64,000 bases of DNA, from positions 62,001 to 126,000 of the forward strand of contig NZ_JAABRQ010000003.1 in assembly GCF_011390835.1 (NCBI RefSeq), in the 5' to 3' direction. The translations under genes were made by a program, and so were the position numbers. The notes below the pieces were generated by a model, which worked only from the letters and a program-made list of their open reading frames with translations, did not search any database and was not told the DNA's origin. Source of the stretch: Hydrogenophaga sp. GTDB taxonomy: Bacteria; Pseudomonadota; Gammaproteobacteria; Burkholderiales; Burkholderiaceae_C. Below are positions 25,619-34,955 of the stretch, piece by piece; the first letter of the stretch is position 1, and each line of letters opens with the position of its first letter.

Positions 25619-26971
25619 ATGAGCAAAAAAGTCTTCATCAAAACCTTTGGCTGCCAGATGAACGAGTACGACTCGGACAAGATGGCCGACGTCATGCACG
25701 CCGCACAGGGCTACGAGCCAACGCAAGACGTCAACGAGGCCGACCTGATCCTGTTCAACACCTGCTCGGTGCGCGAGAAGGCGCAGGAGAAGGTGTTTTC
25801 CGACCTGGGACGCGTGCAACACCTGAAGAAAAAAGGCGTGCTGATCGGCGTGGGTGGCTGCGTGGCCAGCCAGGAAGGCGCCGAGATCATCAAGCGCGCG
25901 CCCTATGTGGACGTGGTGTTTGGTCCACAGACGCTGCACCGCCTGCCCGAGCTGCTGAACGCGCGCACCCAGTTATCGAAGCCGCAGGTCGACATCAGCT
26001 TTCCCGAGATCGAAAAATTCGACCACCTGCCGCCGGCGCGCGTCGATGGCGCCAGTGCCTTCGTGTCCATCATGGAAGGCTGCAGCAAGTACTGCAGCTA
26101 CTGCGTCGTGCCTTACACGCGCGGCGAAGAGGTGAGCCGCCCGTTTGACGACGTGCTGGTGGAGATCGCCGGACTGGCAGACCAGGGCGTTCGCGAGGTC
26201 AATCTGCTAGGTCAGAACGTGAACGCCTACCGCGGCCCCATGGGCGACAGTGGCGAAATCGCCGACTTCGCCCTGCTGCTCGAATACGTGGCTGACCTTC
26301 CCGGCATCGAGCGCATCCGCTACACCACCAGCCACCCCAACGAATTCACACCACGCCTGATCGAGGCCTACGCCAAGATTCCGAAACTGGTGAACCACCT
26401 GCACCTGCCGGTGCAGCACGGCTCAGACCGGATCCTCATGGCGATGAAGCGCGGCTACACCGCCATGGAATACAAGAGCACGGTGCGCAAGCTGCGCGCC
26501 ATCCGGCCCGACCTGCAGATGAGCAGCGACTTCATCGTCGGTTTCCCCGGCGAGACAGAAGACGACTTCGGCAAGATGATGAAGCTGATCGACGATGTGG
26601 GCTTCGACATCAGCTTCTCGTTTATCTTCAGCCCGCGCCCCGGCACGCCAGCCGCCAACCTGCCCGACGACACGCCACACGCCATCAAGCTCAAGCGGCT
26701 GCAGCATCTGCAGTCCACAATCGAAGCCAACGTGAAGGGCATCAGCGCCAGCCGTCAGGACACGGTGCAGCGCATCCTGGTCGAAGGCCCCTCACGCAAG
26801 TCCAGTGCCGAAGTGCCTGAACTCATGGGCCGCACCGAATGCAACCGCGTGGTGAATTTCCCGGCCGGGCCGAACGCTGCGCGTCTGGTGGGCCAGATGA
26901 TCGACGTGCGCATCACCAGCACCCAGGCGCACTCGCTGCGCGGCGAGGTGGTGGTGAACGAGCCGGCCTGA
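25619..26971 (+). CDS. miaB: tRNA-2-methylthio-N6-dimethylallyladenosine synthase MiaB
   Basis: 450-residue radical-SAM methylthiotransferase that modifies i6A37 of tRNAs reading UNN codons. The N-terminal UPF0004 domain has three cluster Cys residues ([22 protein letters not shown]). The radical SAM motif CSKYCSYC follows, and a C-terminal TRAM domain ([13 protein letters not shown]) completes it. The length is normal. ATG 25619 ([11 protein letters not shown]) is the family start. Confidence 0.97.
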   Translation: MSKKVFIKTFGCQMNEYDSDKMADVMHAAQGYEPTQDVNEADLILFNTCSVREKAQEKVFSDLGRVQHLKKKGVLIGVGGCVASQEGAEIIKRAPYVDVVFGPQTLHRLPELLNARTQLSKPQVDISFPEIEKFDHLPPARVDGASAFVSIMEGCSKYCSYCVVPYTRGEEVSRPFDDVLVEIAGLADQGVREVNLLGQNVNAYRGPMGDSGEIADFALLLEYVADLPGIERIRYTTSHPNEFTPRLIEAYAKIPKLVNHLHLPVQHGSDRILMAMKRGYTAMEYKSTVRKLRAIRPDLQMSSDFIVGFPGETEDDFGKMMKLIDDVGFDISFSFIFSPRPGTPAANLPDDTPHAIKLKRLQHLQSTIEANVKGISASRQDTVQRILVEGPSRKSSAEVPELMGRTECNRVVNFPAGPNAARLVGQMIDVRITSTQAHSLRGEVVVNEPA

Positions 26972-26995
26972 GCCGGCCCGCCTTTCACCGATTGC

Positions 26996-27232
26996 TCAGA
27001 GGCCGAGCAGCTTTTTGGCGTCTGCCAGCGCCTTCATCGAGGCGGTGTGGTCACCGGCCTTGTGAAGTCGTTCGCCATCGGCCCGCAGGGTCGTGACCTG
27101 AACCTTGGCGTCTGCGGTCATCGCTGGTTGGGTAGCTAGCTTGGCATCAATCGCCTTCATCTCACCGGGGCAGCCGTGCGCGATGGCTGCGCCAGAGAAC
27201 AACACGGTCAGGCCAATCATCAAGTTCTTCAT
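26996..27232 (-). CDS. Small exported protein, unknown
   Basis: 78-residue protein with a signal peptide (MKNLMIGLTVLFSGAAIAHG) and a Lys/Ala-rich, mostly helical mature part, KLATQPAMTADAKVQVTTLR, ending AKKLLGL. Similar small periplasmic proteins are common in Comamonadaceae, but I know of no function. ATG 27232 is preferred to the longer frame because it begins the signal peptide; GGGAGG-like sequence precedes it. Confidence 0.65.
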   Translation of the reverse strand: MKNLMIGLTVLFSGAAIAHGCPGEMKAIDAKLATQPAMTADAKVQVTTLRADGERLHKAGDHTASMKALADAKKLLGL

Positions 27233-27360
27233 GGGAGGGGATCCTTCAGCACAGAAAAACGCCAGAACATGCTGGCTTTTGCATCCTGCGCCGAACAATG
27301 GCTCGCCACACGGCTGAGTACAGGTTCCCGTGCGTGGCGCGGGGTTTTGGCTGGCGCTGT

Positions 27361-27981
27361 TCAGCGGCGATCAAGGTAACGCGCGTCTGACCAGGTGGCG
27401 AGCCACTGCGGGACAAAGGCAACAAAGATGGTGGCGAACATGCCGGTCAGGAACGCATCGCCCCAGGCCATCAGCCAGCGACCCACCAGCGCCTGCTCCA
27501 TGGCTGGCGCACCGGCCAGGCGGTGCAGCATCTCCATCATGACCCCCGACAGGAACACGGCGGCGGCAGTGCCCATGAATGCTCGGCCCAGGGTGTAGAT
27601 GAACAGGTTGGCCGGCAGCCAGCGGCGCAACAAGGCGCCAATGCCGAGCGCCAGTGTGGCCGGCACCAGGCCCACCCAGAGCCATTGCGACACCACTGCG
27701 GACAGCTCCGCTTGCCCCAGCACCCAAACCGCCATGGCCACCCCTGCGAGCACCAACACCGCCAGTGGCCAGCCCAGCATGAGCACCAGCAGGCAGGCGC
27801 CGGAGAGCTGCACCTGAAGACCTGGTGGCAGGGTTTGCGGCAACAGCCACAGCCCGGGGAGCAGCACCAAAGCAGCGAGCGTCGGGGTGAGCAAGGCGCC
27901 GGGTAGCATGCGCCAAGGTCGCAGCCACAGCGCCACGACCAGCGCGATCAGTGAGAGGGCAAGTTCGATGCCGAGCAGCAT
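27361..27981 (-). CDS. CbiM-like energy-coupling-factor membrane protein
   Basis: 206-residue protein with six or more hydrophobic segments. The C-terminal part (YTLGRAFMGTAAAVFLSG, WGDAFLTGMFATIFVAFVP, WLATWSDARYL) resembles the CbiM/NikM-like substrate-binding subunit of ECF transporters. No EcfA or EcfT gene is near, so either it works with subunits encoded elsewhere or it has another role. Its start (ATG 27981) follows ffh by 46 bp on the same strand. Confidence 0.7.
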   Translation of the reverse strand: MLLGIELALSLIALVVALWLRPWRMLPGALLTPTLAALVLLPGLWLLPQTLPPGLQVQLSGACLLVLMLGWPLAVLVLAGVAMAVWVLGQAELSAVVSQWLWVGLVPATLALGIGALLRRWLPANLFIYTLGRAFMGTAAAVFLSGVMMEMLHRLAGAPAMEQALVGRWLMAWGDAFLTGMFATIFVAFVPQWLATWSDARYLDRR

Positions 27982-28027
27982 GGTGCCCCAGTATGGGCGG
28001 GGCGAGAGGCTGCGGGCTTGACTTCGG

Positions 28028-29398
28028 TCAACCCATGCCGGGCAGCTTCGGCATGCCTTTCATGCCGCCCATCTTCTTCATCATCTTCATCAGGCCGCCG
28101 CCCTTCATCTGCTTCATCATGCCCTGCATCTGTTCAAACTCTTTGAGCAGGCGGTTGACTTCCTGCACATGCACGCCCGCGCCGTTGGCGATGCGGCGCT
28201 TGCGGGTGGCCTTGATGATTTCGGGCTTGCGCCGCTCCTTGAGCGTCATGCTGCAGATGATGCCTTCTTTGCGAGCAATGTCTTTCTCAGCCTTACCCAT
28301 GTCCATCTGGCCCGCCTTGGCCGAGAGCGCGCTGGGCAGCTTGTCCATCAGGCTGGAGAGGCCGCCCATCTGCTTCATCTGGCGGATCTGCTCCAGAAAA
28401 TCATTGAGGTCGAAGCCCGCGCCACTCTTGACCTTGGCCGCCAGCTTCTGCGCTGAGGCCATGTCCACCCCCGCCGTGACCTGCTCGACCAGCGCCAGGA
28501 TGTCGCCCATGCCCAGGATGCGGCCGGCGTGACGCTCGGCATCAAACACCTCCAGCCCGTCGATCTTCTCGGAGACACCTGCAAACTTGATCGGCGCGCC
28601 GGTGACCGCGCGCACCGAAAGCGCCGCACCACCGCGCGAATCGCCGTCGGTCTTGGTCAGCACGATGCCGGTGAGCGGCAAGGCATCGCTGAAGGCCTTC
28701 GCGGTGTTGATCGCGTCTTGGCCCTGCATGGCGTCCACCACAAACAGGGTCTCCACCGGTTTCAGGATCGTGTGCAGCTCCTGGATTTCGCGCATCAGCG
28801 CCTCGTCGATCGCGAGGCGACCGGCAGTGTCCACCAACAGCACGTCGAAGAAATGTTTTTTGGCGTAGTCGATGGCCGCGCGAGCAATGTCAGACGGCTT
28901 CTGATCGGGCGTGCTGGGGAACCACTCGGCGCCAGCCTGCGCGGTCACCGTCTTGAGCTGCTCGATCGCGGCCGGCCGGTAAACGTCGCCCGAGACGGTA
29001 AGCACCTTTTTCTTGCGTTTCTCGATCAGGTGTTTGGCCAGCTTGGCGGTGGTGGTGGTCTTTCCCGCCCCTTGCAGGCCAGCCATCAGGATCACGGCCG
29101 GCGGCTGGGCGGCGAGGTTGATGTCGGCCACGCCCTCGCCCATGGTGGCGGCCAGTTCGCGATTGACTATGGCCACCAGCGCCTGACCGGGCGTGAGCGA
29201 GCCTACGACGGCCTGGCCCAGCGCTTTCTCTTTCACCCGCGCGATGAAGTCGCGCACCACCGGCAGGGCCACGTCGGCCTCCAGCAGCGCCATGCGCACC
29301 TCCCGCAGCATGTCGGTGACATTGGTTTCGGTGATGCGGGCTTGCCCCCGCATCTCTTTGACGATACGGGAGAGTCGGTCGGAAAGGGCTGATGCCAT
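28028..29398 (-). CDS. ffh: Signal recognition particle protein Ffh
   Basis: 456-residue GTPase that binds 4.5S RNA and signal peptides to target membrane proteins to FtsY. It has the N domain, then G domain with GLQGAGKTTTTAKLAKHL, DVLLVDTAGRLAID and LTKTDGDSRGGAA, and a Met-rich M domain with GGLMKMMKKMGGMKGMPKLP at the end. The length is normal. ATG 29398 (MASALSDRL) is the family start; 35 extra upstream residues are not part of the protein. It diverges from the CcsA-like gene. Confidence 0.97.
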   Translation of the reverse strand: MASALSDRLSRIVKEMRGQARITETNVTDMLREVRMALLEADVALPVVRDFIARVKEKALGQAVVGSLTPGQALVAIVNRELAATMGEGVADINLAAQPPAVILMAGLQGAGKTTTTAKLAKHLIEKRKKKVLTVSGDVYRPAAIEQLKTVTAQAGAEWFPSTPDQKPSDIARAAIDYAKKHFFDVLLVDTAGRLAIDEALMREIQELHTILKPVETLFVVDAMQGQDAINTAKAFSDALPLTGIVLTKTDGDSRGGAALSVRAVTGAPIKFAGVSEKIDGLEVFDAERHAGRILGMGDILALVEQVTAGVDMASAQKLAAKVKSGAGFDLNDFLEQIRQMKQMGGLSSLMDKLPSALSAKAGQMDMGKAEKDIARKEGIICSMTLKERRKPEIIKATRKRRIANGAGVHVQEVNRLLKEFEQMQGMMKQMKGGGLMKMMKKMGGMKGMPKLPGMG

Positions 29399-29560
29399 GG
29401 TGCGCTCGGGTGGGTGCTGGGCGATGGGGCGGGAAAACCGGCACACCAGCCCGGCGGGCGGCCCGGTCTTCAAGCGGACAAGCCCGTTAAACTGTGATCT
29501 CAATTTTAGCGGCGCCCCTGCGCCCTCCCCTTACGCCTGCATCGCGCCCACCACGCACCG

Positions 29561-30361
29561 ATGAACCTGCTGCCCGCCCTCATGACGAATCCGCCCGCGG
29601 CCTTGCTGTCCGCGGTGGCGGCATTGGCCTATGCGGTGCTCGCGTGGGCTTACCCTCGGTTGAGCGCTGCGCAGACGCGCACCCTGCTCGCCATCGCCTG
29701 GCTGCTGCACCTGCTGGTGCTGACGATCGGGCTCACTGACCACCCGGTGCGCTTTGGTTTTGGGCCTGCGCTCTCGGTCACCGCGTGGCTGGTTTTCACG
29801 GTGTACTTGATCGAAAGTCGGCTGTTTCCCCAGCTGCGCGCCCGCTGGCCGCTGGCGGTGTTGGGCACGTTGGCCATCCTGCTCGCGTTGCTGTTTCCAG
29901 GCGCCACCCATCCGACCCTGCCTTCGGGCTGGCTGCCAGTGCACTGGGCACTGGGTATCGCGTCCTACGGCCTGATCGGAGTGGCAGTGGTGCACGCCTG
30001 GATGATGCAACGGGCCGAAAAAGCGATGCGGCTGGGCACGGCCTCAGAGTCGAGCATGCCACTACTCACCCTGGAGCGCCTGACCTTCCGCTTCGTGGGT
30101 GCCGGTTTCGTGCTGCTCAGCGCCACCCTGGTCGCCGGCTGGTGGTTCTCAGAGGTCTTCAACAACCGGTTCGACTGGAACCACAAGACCGTCTTCACCG
30201 TGTTGTCGTGGATCACCATGGGCGCGCTGCTATGGGGTCGCTGGCGCCTGGGCTGGCGCGGCCGCACCGCCATCCGGACCCTGTACCTGAGTGCTGGCTT
30301 CCTGTTGCTGGGCTACGTGGGCTCGCGCTTCGTGCTCGAAGTGGTGCTCGGACGCAGCTGA
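29561..30361 (+). CDS. CcsA/CcmC-like inner membrane protein (YpjD type)
   Basis: 266-residue protein with eight hydrophobic segments and the CcsA-family core VHWALGIASYGLIGVAVVHA. The WNHKTVFTVLSWITMGALLWG motif is in the C-terminal half. YpjD-type members resemble cytochrome c assembly proteins but lack the full WWD set, and no role is proven. It faces ffh across a 162-bp spacer, a conserved pairing. A PP0621-type gene follows almost directly. Confidence 0.87.
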   Translation: MNLLPALMTNPPAALLSAVAALAYAVLAWAYPRLSAAQTRTLLAIAWLLHLLVLTIGLTDHPVRFGFGPALSVTAWLVFTVYLIESRLFPQLRARWPLAVLGTLAILLALLFPGATHPTLPSGWLPVHWALGIASYGLIGVAVVHAWMMQRAEKAMRLGTASESSMPLLTLERLTFRFVGAGFVLLSATLVAGWWFSEVFNNRFDWNHKTVFTVLSWITMGALLWGRWRLGWRGRTAIRTLYLSAGFLLLGYVGSRFVLEVVLGRS

Positions 30362-30362
30362 C

Positions 30363-30602
30363 ATGAAGTACCTGCTCGTCATTGCGGTGGTGCTTGTCGC
30401 CTTCTACGTCTGGCGCAGCGGTCGCCAGGCCGAACGCCAGGCCCCTCCGCCGCGTGCCCGCAAGCCGTTGCCGAAGCCCGGCATCATGGTGGCTTGTAAG
30501 GAGTGCGGCACCCACCTGCCGGAGAGCGAGTCGATCAGCGGCCGATTGGGTCCGTATTGCTGCCCCGAACACCGCGAGCAGCGCGAGGGCCACGGCGGAT
30601 GA
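30363..30602 (+). CDS. PP0621-family small protein with possible zinc site
   Basis: 79 residues: an N-terminal membrane helix (MKYLLVIAVVLVAFYVW), a basic linker, then CKECGTHLPESES and YCCPEH. These Cys and His pairs could bind one metal. The start ATG at 30363 is 2 bp past the CcsA-like stop, so it is likely translated with it. PP0621-like proteins sit at this place in many Burkholderiales; function is unknown. Confidence 0.75.
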   Translation: MKYLLVIAVVLVAFYVWRSGRQAERQAPPPRARKPLPKPGIMVACKECGTHLPESESISGRLGPYCCPEHREQREGHGG

Positions 30603-30644
30603 CGCGCCAGGCTGAGCGTGCGCAGCGTCACGCTGGCAGCTGAC

Positions 30645-32435
30645 ATGGCGCGATACGAGCAAACCTCGCAGTTCGCGCCGTCCTGGTTCTCGGCACTGGA
30701 GAGCACCAGCTCCCACGGTCGCGAGCAGCGCGTGCGCTCCTTTGTGCGGCTCTGGCGCGCTTTCATGCGCGCCCGCGTGTTCATCGCTGGCGTGCTGCTT
30801 ATGTTGCAAGCCTTTGTCGTGCTCACCGGCTCAGGTGGCCCGCCTTGGCTGGTGGCCTTGTGCGCGGCTCACCTCAGCGCCGCACTGGCCGTGCTGCTGT
30901 GGTCGCGGCCCATCCAGCCCGGCAAGCCGGTTCGATTGCAGTGGCTGCTCACCATCGGAGTGGACGTGCTGGTGTTTGGCCTGCTGCAGACCTTCCAGCA
31001 AGGGGGCATCAACTACACACCGCTGTTTGCGCTGCCGGTGCTGCTGGCGTCCATCCTCGGGCCCCTGGTGCTCGCACTGGGCACGGCCGCCCTGGTCACC
31101 CTGTATCTGCTGGGCGAGGCCTGGCTCAGCGCGCCACTGCTGAGCGACATCTCCACCGCCCGATTCCTGCAAACAGCCCTGACCGGCACCGGCTTTTTCA
31201 TCGTGGCCTTTCTGGCCAACCAGCTTGCCTTGCGGCTGGCCCGCGAGGAAGCGGTGGCCCAAAGCAGCCAGGCGGCTGCCCGCACGCAGGCGCAGGTGAA
31301 CGAACTCGTCATCGAAAGCCTGAGCGAAGGCGTGCTGGTGGTGGACCACGACGGCGTGGTGCGCAGCGCCAATCCAGCCGCGCAAGGCATGCTCATGGGC
31401 GACCACTACCCCCATGCCGCCAAGCTCCTGCTCTCGGCGCGCGACAGCTGGGCGGGTCTAGCGAACCTGGTGACTGAAACCTTCACCCTCGGCCACCCGC
31501 TGGAGACCGAGTTGAGTATCGAACTCGACGAGCTGACCACCCACCGCTTGTTTGCGCGCAGCCGGCTGACCGCAGCCTCGGGACGGCACGGCGGGCTGTG
31601 TGTGTTGTTCCTGGAAGACCAGCGCGAGATCGAAGCCCAGGTGCGCACCGAGAAGCTGGCCTCCATGGGCCGCATGTCGGCGGCGGTGGCGCACGAAATC
31701 CGCAACCCGTTGTCCGCCATCACACAGGCCAACGCCTTGCTGGACGAAGAAGAGCTGTCGCCCGCTCAGAAGCGGCTGACCCAGATGATCGAGCAGAATG
31801 CGCAACGCCTCTCGCGCATCGTGGACGACATCCTGAACGTGGCGCGCGTGCGGCCCGACCAGGCGCTGACCAGCCAGCCCAGCCTGCCGCTGGACCAGTC
31901 GATGCGCCAGATCACGCACGAATGGAGCCGCCAAAACCAGGCTCAGGATTTGCTCAGTGTGCATGCCCACGCGCCATCGGTGATGGTCGGGTTTGACCCC
32001 GAGCACCTGCGCCGCCTGCTGGTGAACCTGCTGGACAACGCGTTGCGCCATGCGAGCAAGAAACGGGCATCGATCCGCGTCATCACCCAGTCCAGCGCGT
32101 CGGACCGGGTACGCCTGTCGGTGTGGAGCGATGGCGCACCGCTGGAAGCCAGCGTGCGGCGCCACCTGTTCGAGCCCTTCTTTTCTTCCGAGAGTCGGTC
32201 CAGCGGACTCGGCCTCTACATTTGCCGCGAACTGTGCGAGCGCTATGGCGCCGAAATCGCTTACCAGCGCGCCCAGCTCGACCAACGCGAAGGCAATGAG
32301 TTCTATATCGTGATGCCGGCGGCCGAAGGCCAGCGATTGCCGGTGCAACAAAACCTGGGCTACCCGGACTCGGTGCCGGCGCGCCCGCTGCCACCTCACA
32401 GCCGCCCCGGCGATCCGCCGCTCACGATCCGCTAA
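30645..32435 (+). CDS. pilS: Sensor histidine kinase, PilS type
   Basis: 596-residue membrane kinase. Six hydrophobic helices fill the first 200 residues, then a PAS-like region (VNELVIESLSEGVLVVDHDG). The HisKA site AAVAHEIRNPLSAITQANAL carries the phospho-His, and the ATPase has LLVNLLDNALRHA and SSGLGLYICRELCERYG. PilS senses pilin in the membrane. The Gly-rich G2 box matches active kinases. A GTG at 30618 could extend it by nine residues. The response regulator follows after 10 bp. Confidence 0.88.
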   Translation: MARYEQTSQFAPSWFSALESTSSHGREQRVRSFVRLWRAFMRARVFIAGVLLMLQAFVVLTGSGGPPWLVALCAAHLSAALAVLLWSRPIQPGKPVRLQWLLTIGVDVLVFGLLQTFQQGGINYTPLFALPVLLASILGPLVLALGTAALVTLYLLGEAWLSAPLLSDISTARFLQTALTGTGFFIVAFLANQLALRLAREEAVAQSSQAAARTQAQVNELVIESLSEGVLVVDHDGVVRSANPAAQGMLMGDHYPHAAKLLLSARDSWAGLANLVTETFTLGHPLETELSIELDELTTHRLFARSRLTAASGRHGGLCVLFLEDQREIEAQVRTEKLASMGRMSAAVAHEIRNPLSAITQANALLDEEELSPAQKRLTQMIEQNAQRLSRIVDDILNVARVRPDQALTSQPSLPLDQSMRQITHEWSRQNQAQDLLSVHAHAPSVMVGFDPEHLRRLLVNLLDNALRHASKKRASIRVITQSSASDRVRLSVWSDGAPLEASVRRHLFEPFFSSESRSSGLGLYICRELCERYGAEIAYQRAQLDQREGNEFYIVMPAAEGQRLPVQQNLGYPDSVPARPLPPHSRPGDPPLTIR

Positions 32436-32445
32436 GTTGATCCGC

Positions 32446-33924
32446 ATGTCTGTGAATGCCCCCGCCTCGGTGCTGGTTGTCGACGACGAACCCGACCTGC
32501 GCACCCTGTACGAACTCACCCTGCTGCGCGAAGGTCATCAGGTGGTCGCCGCCGGCGACCTGGCGCAGGCACGCGAATGCCTGGCGCAACAGCGCTTTGA
32601 CGTGCTGATCACCGACATGCGCCTGCCCGACGGTTTGGGCCTGGAGCTGCTGCGTGAGCTCAATGCAAAACAGCGCCCGGAAAAATGCATCGTCATCACC
32701 GCCTATGGCTCGGCCGAAAACGCGGTGGAGTCACTCAAGTCCGGCGCCTTCGACTACCTCACCAAGCCGGTCGACCTCAAACAGCTGCGCGCCGCGGTGA
32801 GTGCTGCTCAAACCAGCCAGCGCCAGCTGCCCGACGCGCCTCGCAGCCCGCAGAGCAGCGCTGCGCGCACGGCGCCTCCGCCAGCCGGCGGCGTTCGATC
32901 ACTGGCGCGCATCGTCGGGACGGCACCCAGTGTGGTGCAGATCAAGGAGCGCATCGAAAAAGTGGCCACCAGCATGGCGCCGGTGCTCATCCTGGGCGAG
33001 TCCGGTACCGGCAAGGAACTGGTGGCACGGGCGGTGCACGAGTGCAGCCACCGCGCCAGCGGCCCGTTCGTGGCAGTCAACTGCGGCGCCATTCCTGAAA
33101 ACCTGATCGAGTCGGAGTTTTTCGGTGCACGCAAGGGCGCGTTCACCGGCGCAAGTCAAGACCGCGAAGGCTATTTCCAGGCCGCCCAGGGCGGCACGCT
33201 TTTTCTCGACGAGATCGGTGACCTGCCGCTGGCCATGCAGGCCAAGCTGCTACGCGTGATCCAGGAGCGGCGGGTGCGGGCGCTGGGTGGCGTGCAGGAG
33301 GACGCGGTGGATGTGCGCCTCGTCAGCGCCACCCACCGCGATCTCGCGGCACTGGTAGCGAGCGGCGATTTTCGCCAGGACCTGTTTTACCGCCTGAACG
33401 TGATCGAGCTGCGCACGCCCGCGCTGCGGGAGCGCCGCGAGGACCTGCCCGTCCTGATCGAAACCCTGCTGCGACGCCTCTGCGACGAATCCGGTGCGCC
33501 CGTGCCCACGGTTTCCCCTGCGGCGTTGCAGTGGCTGCAGGCGCGCGAGCTGGCGGGCAATGTACGCGAACTTGAAAACCTGCTGCAACGCGCTTTGGCG
33601 ATGAGCCAGGGGCCTTCGCTGGAGCCCGACGATTTTGGTGCGCTAGACGACGGCGATACTTTGCCCCAGGTGGAGATGCTGACCCGAGAGGCTCCCGATG
33701 CCTCCGTCGCCGAAGCCGGCCACAGCATCCCCGGTGACTTGCAGGCTTACCTTGACGACCAGGAGCGCCAGGTGCTGCTCAAGGCCTTGAAAGAGGCAGA
33801 CTTCAACCGCACCGCTGCGGCCGCCCGCCTCGGGCTGAACCTGCGGCAGATGCGCTACCGCATCCAGCGACTCGGCATCACGATGCCGTCCGACCCCGCG
33901 TTCGACGATGGCGATGCCGGCTGA
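32446..33924 (+). CDS. pilR: Sigma-54 response regulator, PilR type
   Basis: 492-residue NtrC-class regulator: receiver domain with VLVVDDEPDLRTLYE and phosphorylatable Asp in LITDMRLPDG. The AAA+ domain has Walker A GESGTGKELVARAVHE, the sigma-54 loop GAFTGA and GTLFLDEIGDLPLAMQ. A Fis-type HTH ends it (NRTAAAARLGLNLRQMRYRI). It activates sigma-54 promoters, typically pilA, but no pil structural gene is in the window. ATG 32446 is chosen over the TTG at 32437. The end overlaps ampD. Confidence 0.9.
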   Translation: MSVNAPASVLVVDDEPDLRTLYELTLLREGHQVVAAGDLAQARECLAQQRFDVLITDMRLPDGLGLELLRELNAKQRPEKCIVITAYGSAENAVESLKSGAFDYLTKPVDLKQLRAAVSAAQTSQRQLPDAPRSPQSSAARTAPPPAGGVRSLARIVGTAPSVVQIKERIEKVATSMAPVLILGESGTGKELVARAVHECSHRASGPFVAVNCGAIPENLIESEFFGARKGAFTGASQDREGYFQAAQGGTLFLDEIGDLPLAMQAKLLRVIQERRVRALGGVQEDAVDVRLVSATHRDLAALVASGDFRQDLFYRLNVIELRTPALRERREDLPVLIETLLRRLCDESGAPVPTVSPAALQWLQARELAGNVRELENLLQRALAMSQGPSLEPDDFGALDDGDTLPQVEMLTREAPDASVAEAGHSIPGDLQAYLDDQERQVLLKALKEADFNRTAAAARLGLNLRQMRYRIQRLGITMPSDPAFDDGDAG

Positions 33925-34525
33925 CGCCACGAGCGCCACGGGTTGGACCGGCGGTTGGCTGGCCTCGGCCCGACACAGCCCCTCCCCCAACTGCGGGCCG
34001 CGCCCAGCAGGCGTCGCGATCGACCTGATCGTCGTGCACTCCATCAGTTTGCCGCCAGGCATCTACGGCGGGCCGGAGGTGGAGCAGCTGTTCACCAACC
34101 GGCTGGACTGGGACGCACACCCCTACTTCGCGCAGATCCGCGGCATGGAGGTCTCGTCGCACTTTTTCATCCGGCGCGATGGCGAGCTGGTGCAGTTCGT
34201 CGACGCCGATGCGCGCGCCTGGCACGCAGGCGCGTCGTGCTGGCGCGGGCGGTCCAACTGCAACGACCATTCGGTGGGGGTCGAACTCGAAGGGCTCGAG
34301 GGCGAGCGCTTCGAAACCGTGCAATACATCACGCTTTCGACACTTTGCCAGCACCTGACTGGCCGCTATCCGATCACCTCGATTGCGGGTCACGAACACA
34401 TCGCGCCCGGTCGCAAGCTAGACCCTGGCGCGGGATTCGATTGGACAGCTTTACAACAACGGCTCGGCTGGCCCGATCCGTATTTTCCCCAGCCCGGCGA
34501 AGGGCTGCCCCCCCAGCTGGCCTGA
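33908..34525 (+). CDS. ampD: 1,6-anhydro-N-acetylmuramyl-L-alanine amidase AmpD
   Basis: 205-residue cytoplasmic amidase of muropeptide recycling. Amidase_2 motifs are IDLIVVHSISLPPGIYGG, SSHFFIRRDGELVQFVDAD, WHAGASCWRGR and IAGHEHIAPGRKLDPG; the zinc ligands are the first and last His and the Asp. There is no signal peptide, as expected. Overlap with pilR by 17 bp and the same strand suggest co-transcription. Confidence 0.94.
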   Translation: MAMPADATSATGWTGGWLASARHSPSPNCGPRPAGVAIDLIVVHSISLPPGIYGGPEVEQLFTNRLDWDAHPYFAQIRGMEVSSHFFIRRDGELVQFVDADARAWHAGASCWRGRSNCNDHSVGVELEGLEGERFETVQYITLSTLCQHLTGRYPITSIAGHEHIAPGRKLDPGAGFDWTALQQRLGWPDPYFPQPGEGLPPQLA

Positions 34526-34742
34526 GCGCTTGCTGCATCGCAACCGCCAGCGCCCGCCCGCATCCCAGTGTTCTTGCGGGCCACACCGACAAATCCGCTC
34601 GAACGTCGCGTCTGTACTGGCGCTGTTTTCCGTGGATCAGCATCGCTGGTCACTGCGCGCCGATGCACGCACCGTCCACCACGCGACGAGCCGCCGAACG
34701 CGGCCCGCATGGCAAAACGCGAATCTCGCACCCAACGGATGT

Positions 34743-34751
34743 TTTTCCACA
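34743..34751 (+). promoter_or_regulatory. Candidate DnaA box upstream of nrdA
   Basis: TTTTCCACA fits the relaxed DnaA box TTWTNCACA and lies just upstream of the first NrdR box. E. coli nrdAB has DnaA boxes in the same place. A single 9-mer is weak evidence. Confidence 0.35.
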
Positions 34752-34752
34752 A

Positions 34753-34800
34753 ACACTACCTGTAGTGGCTTGAACCGACTCCGCACACCAGATATAGTGT
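34753..34800 (+). promoter_or_regulatory. NrdR-box pair and sigma-70 promoter of nrdAB
   Basis: Two 16-bp boxes, ACACTACCTGTAGTGG (34753-34768) and ACACCAGATATAGTGT (34785-34800), match the NrdR consensus ACACTATATATWGTGT and are spaced 32 bp apart, about three helical turns. A promoter TTGAAC-17-TATAGT (34770-34798) lies between and inside them: the second box covers the -10 hexamer. NrdR with bound (d)ATP would block RNA polymerase. The 430-bp gap 34526-34955 holds no gene; the rest of it shows no clear feature. Confidence 0.82.
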
Positions 34801-34955
34801 GTACTGCGTTTTGCGCCAAGTGTCCATTGAGAGCTGCCCTGCACAGCGGTCACACCCCCGGGCCTCCTGTTTGAACCCTGCGGCAGCCTTCGCCAGCAGC
34901 TGACCCAGCGCCACGCAACGCCCACCGCCACACCACAACAAACGAAAGAGGAAAC

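Noticed and set aside
32446-33924. Reading PilR as NtrC
   Set aside because: It sits directly after a six-helix PilS-like kinase rather than a soluble NtrB, and no glnA is near. NtrC-class remains a fallback.
34526-34742. Riboswitch or small RNA upstream of nrdA
   Set aside because: The stretch has no visible conserved hairpin set; the NrdR boxes and promoter explain the regulatory content downstream.
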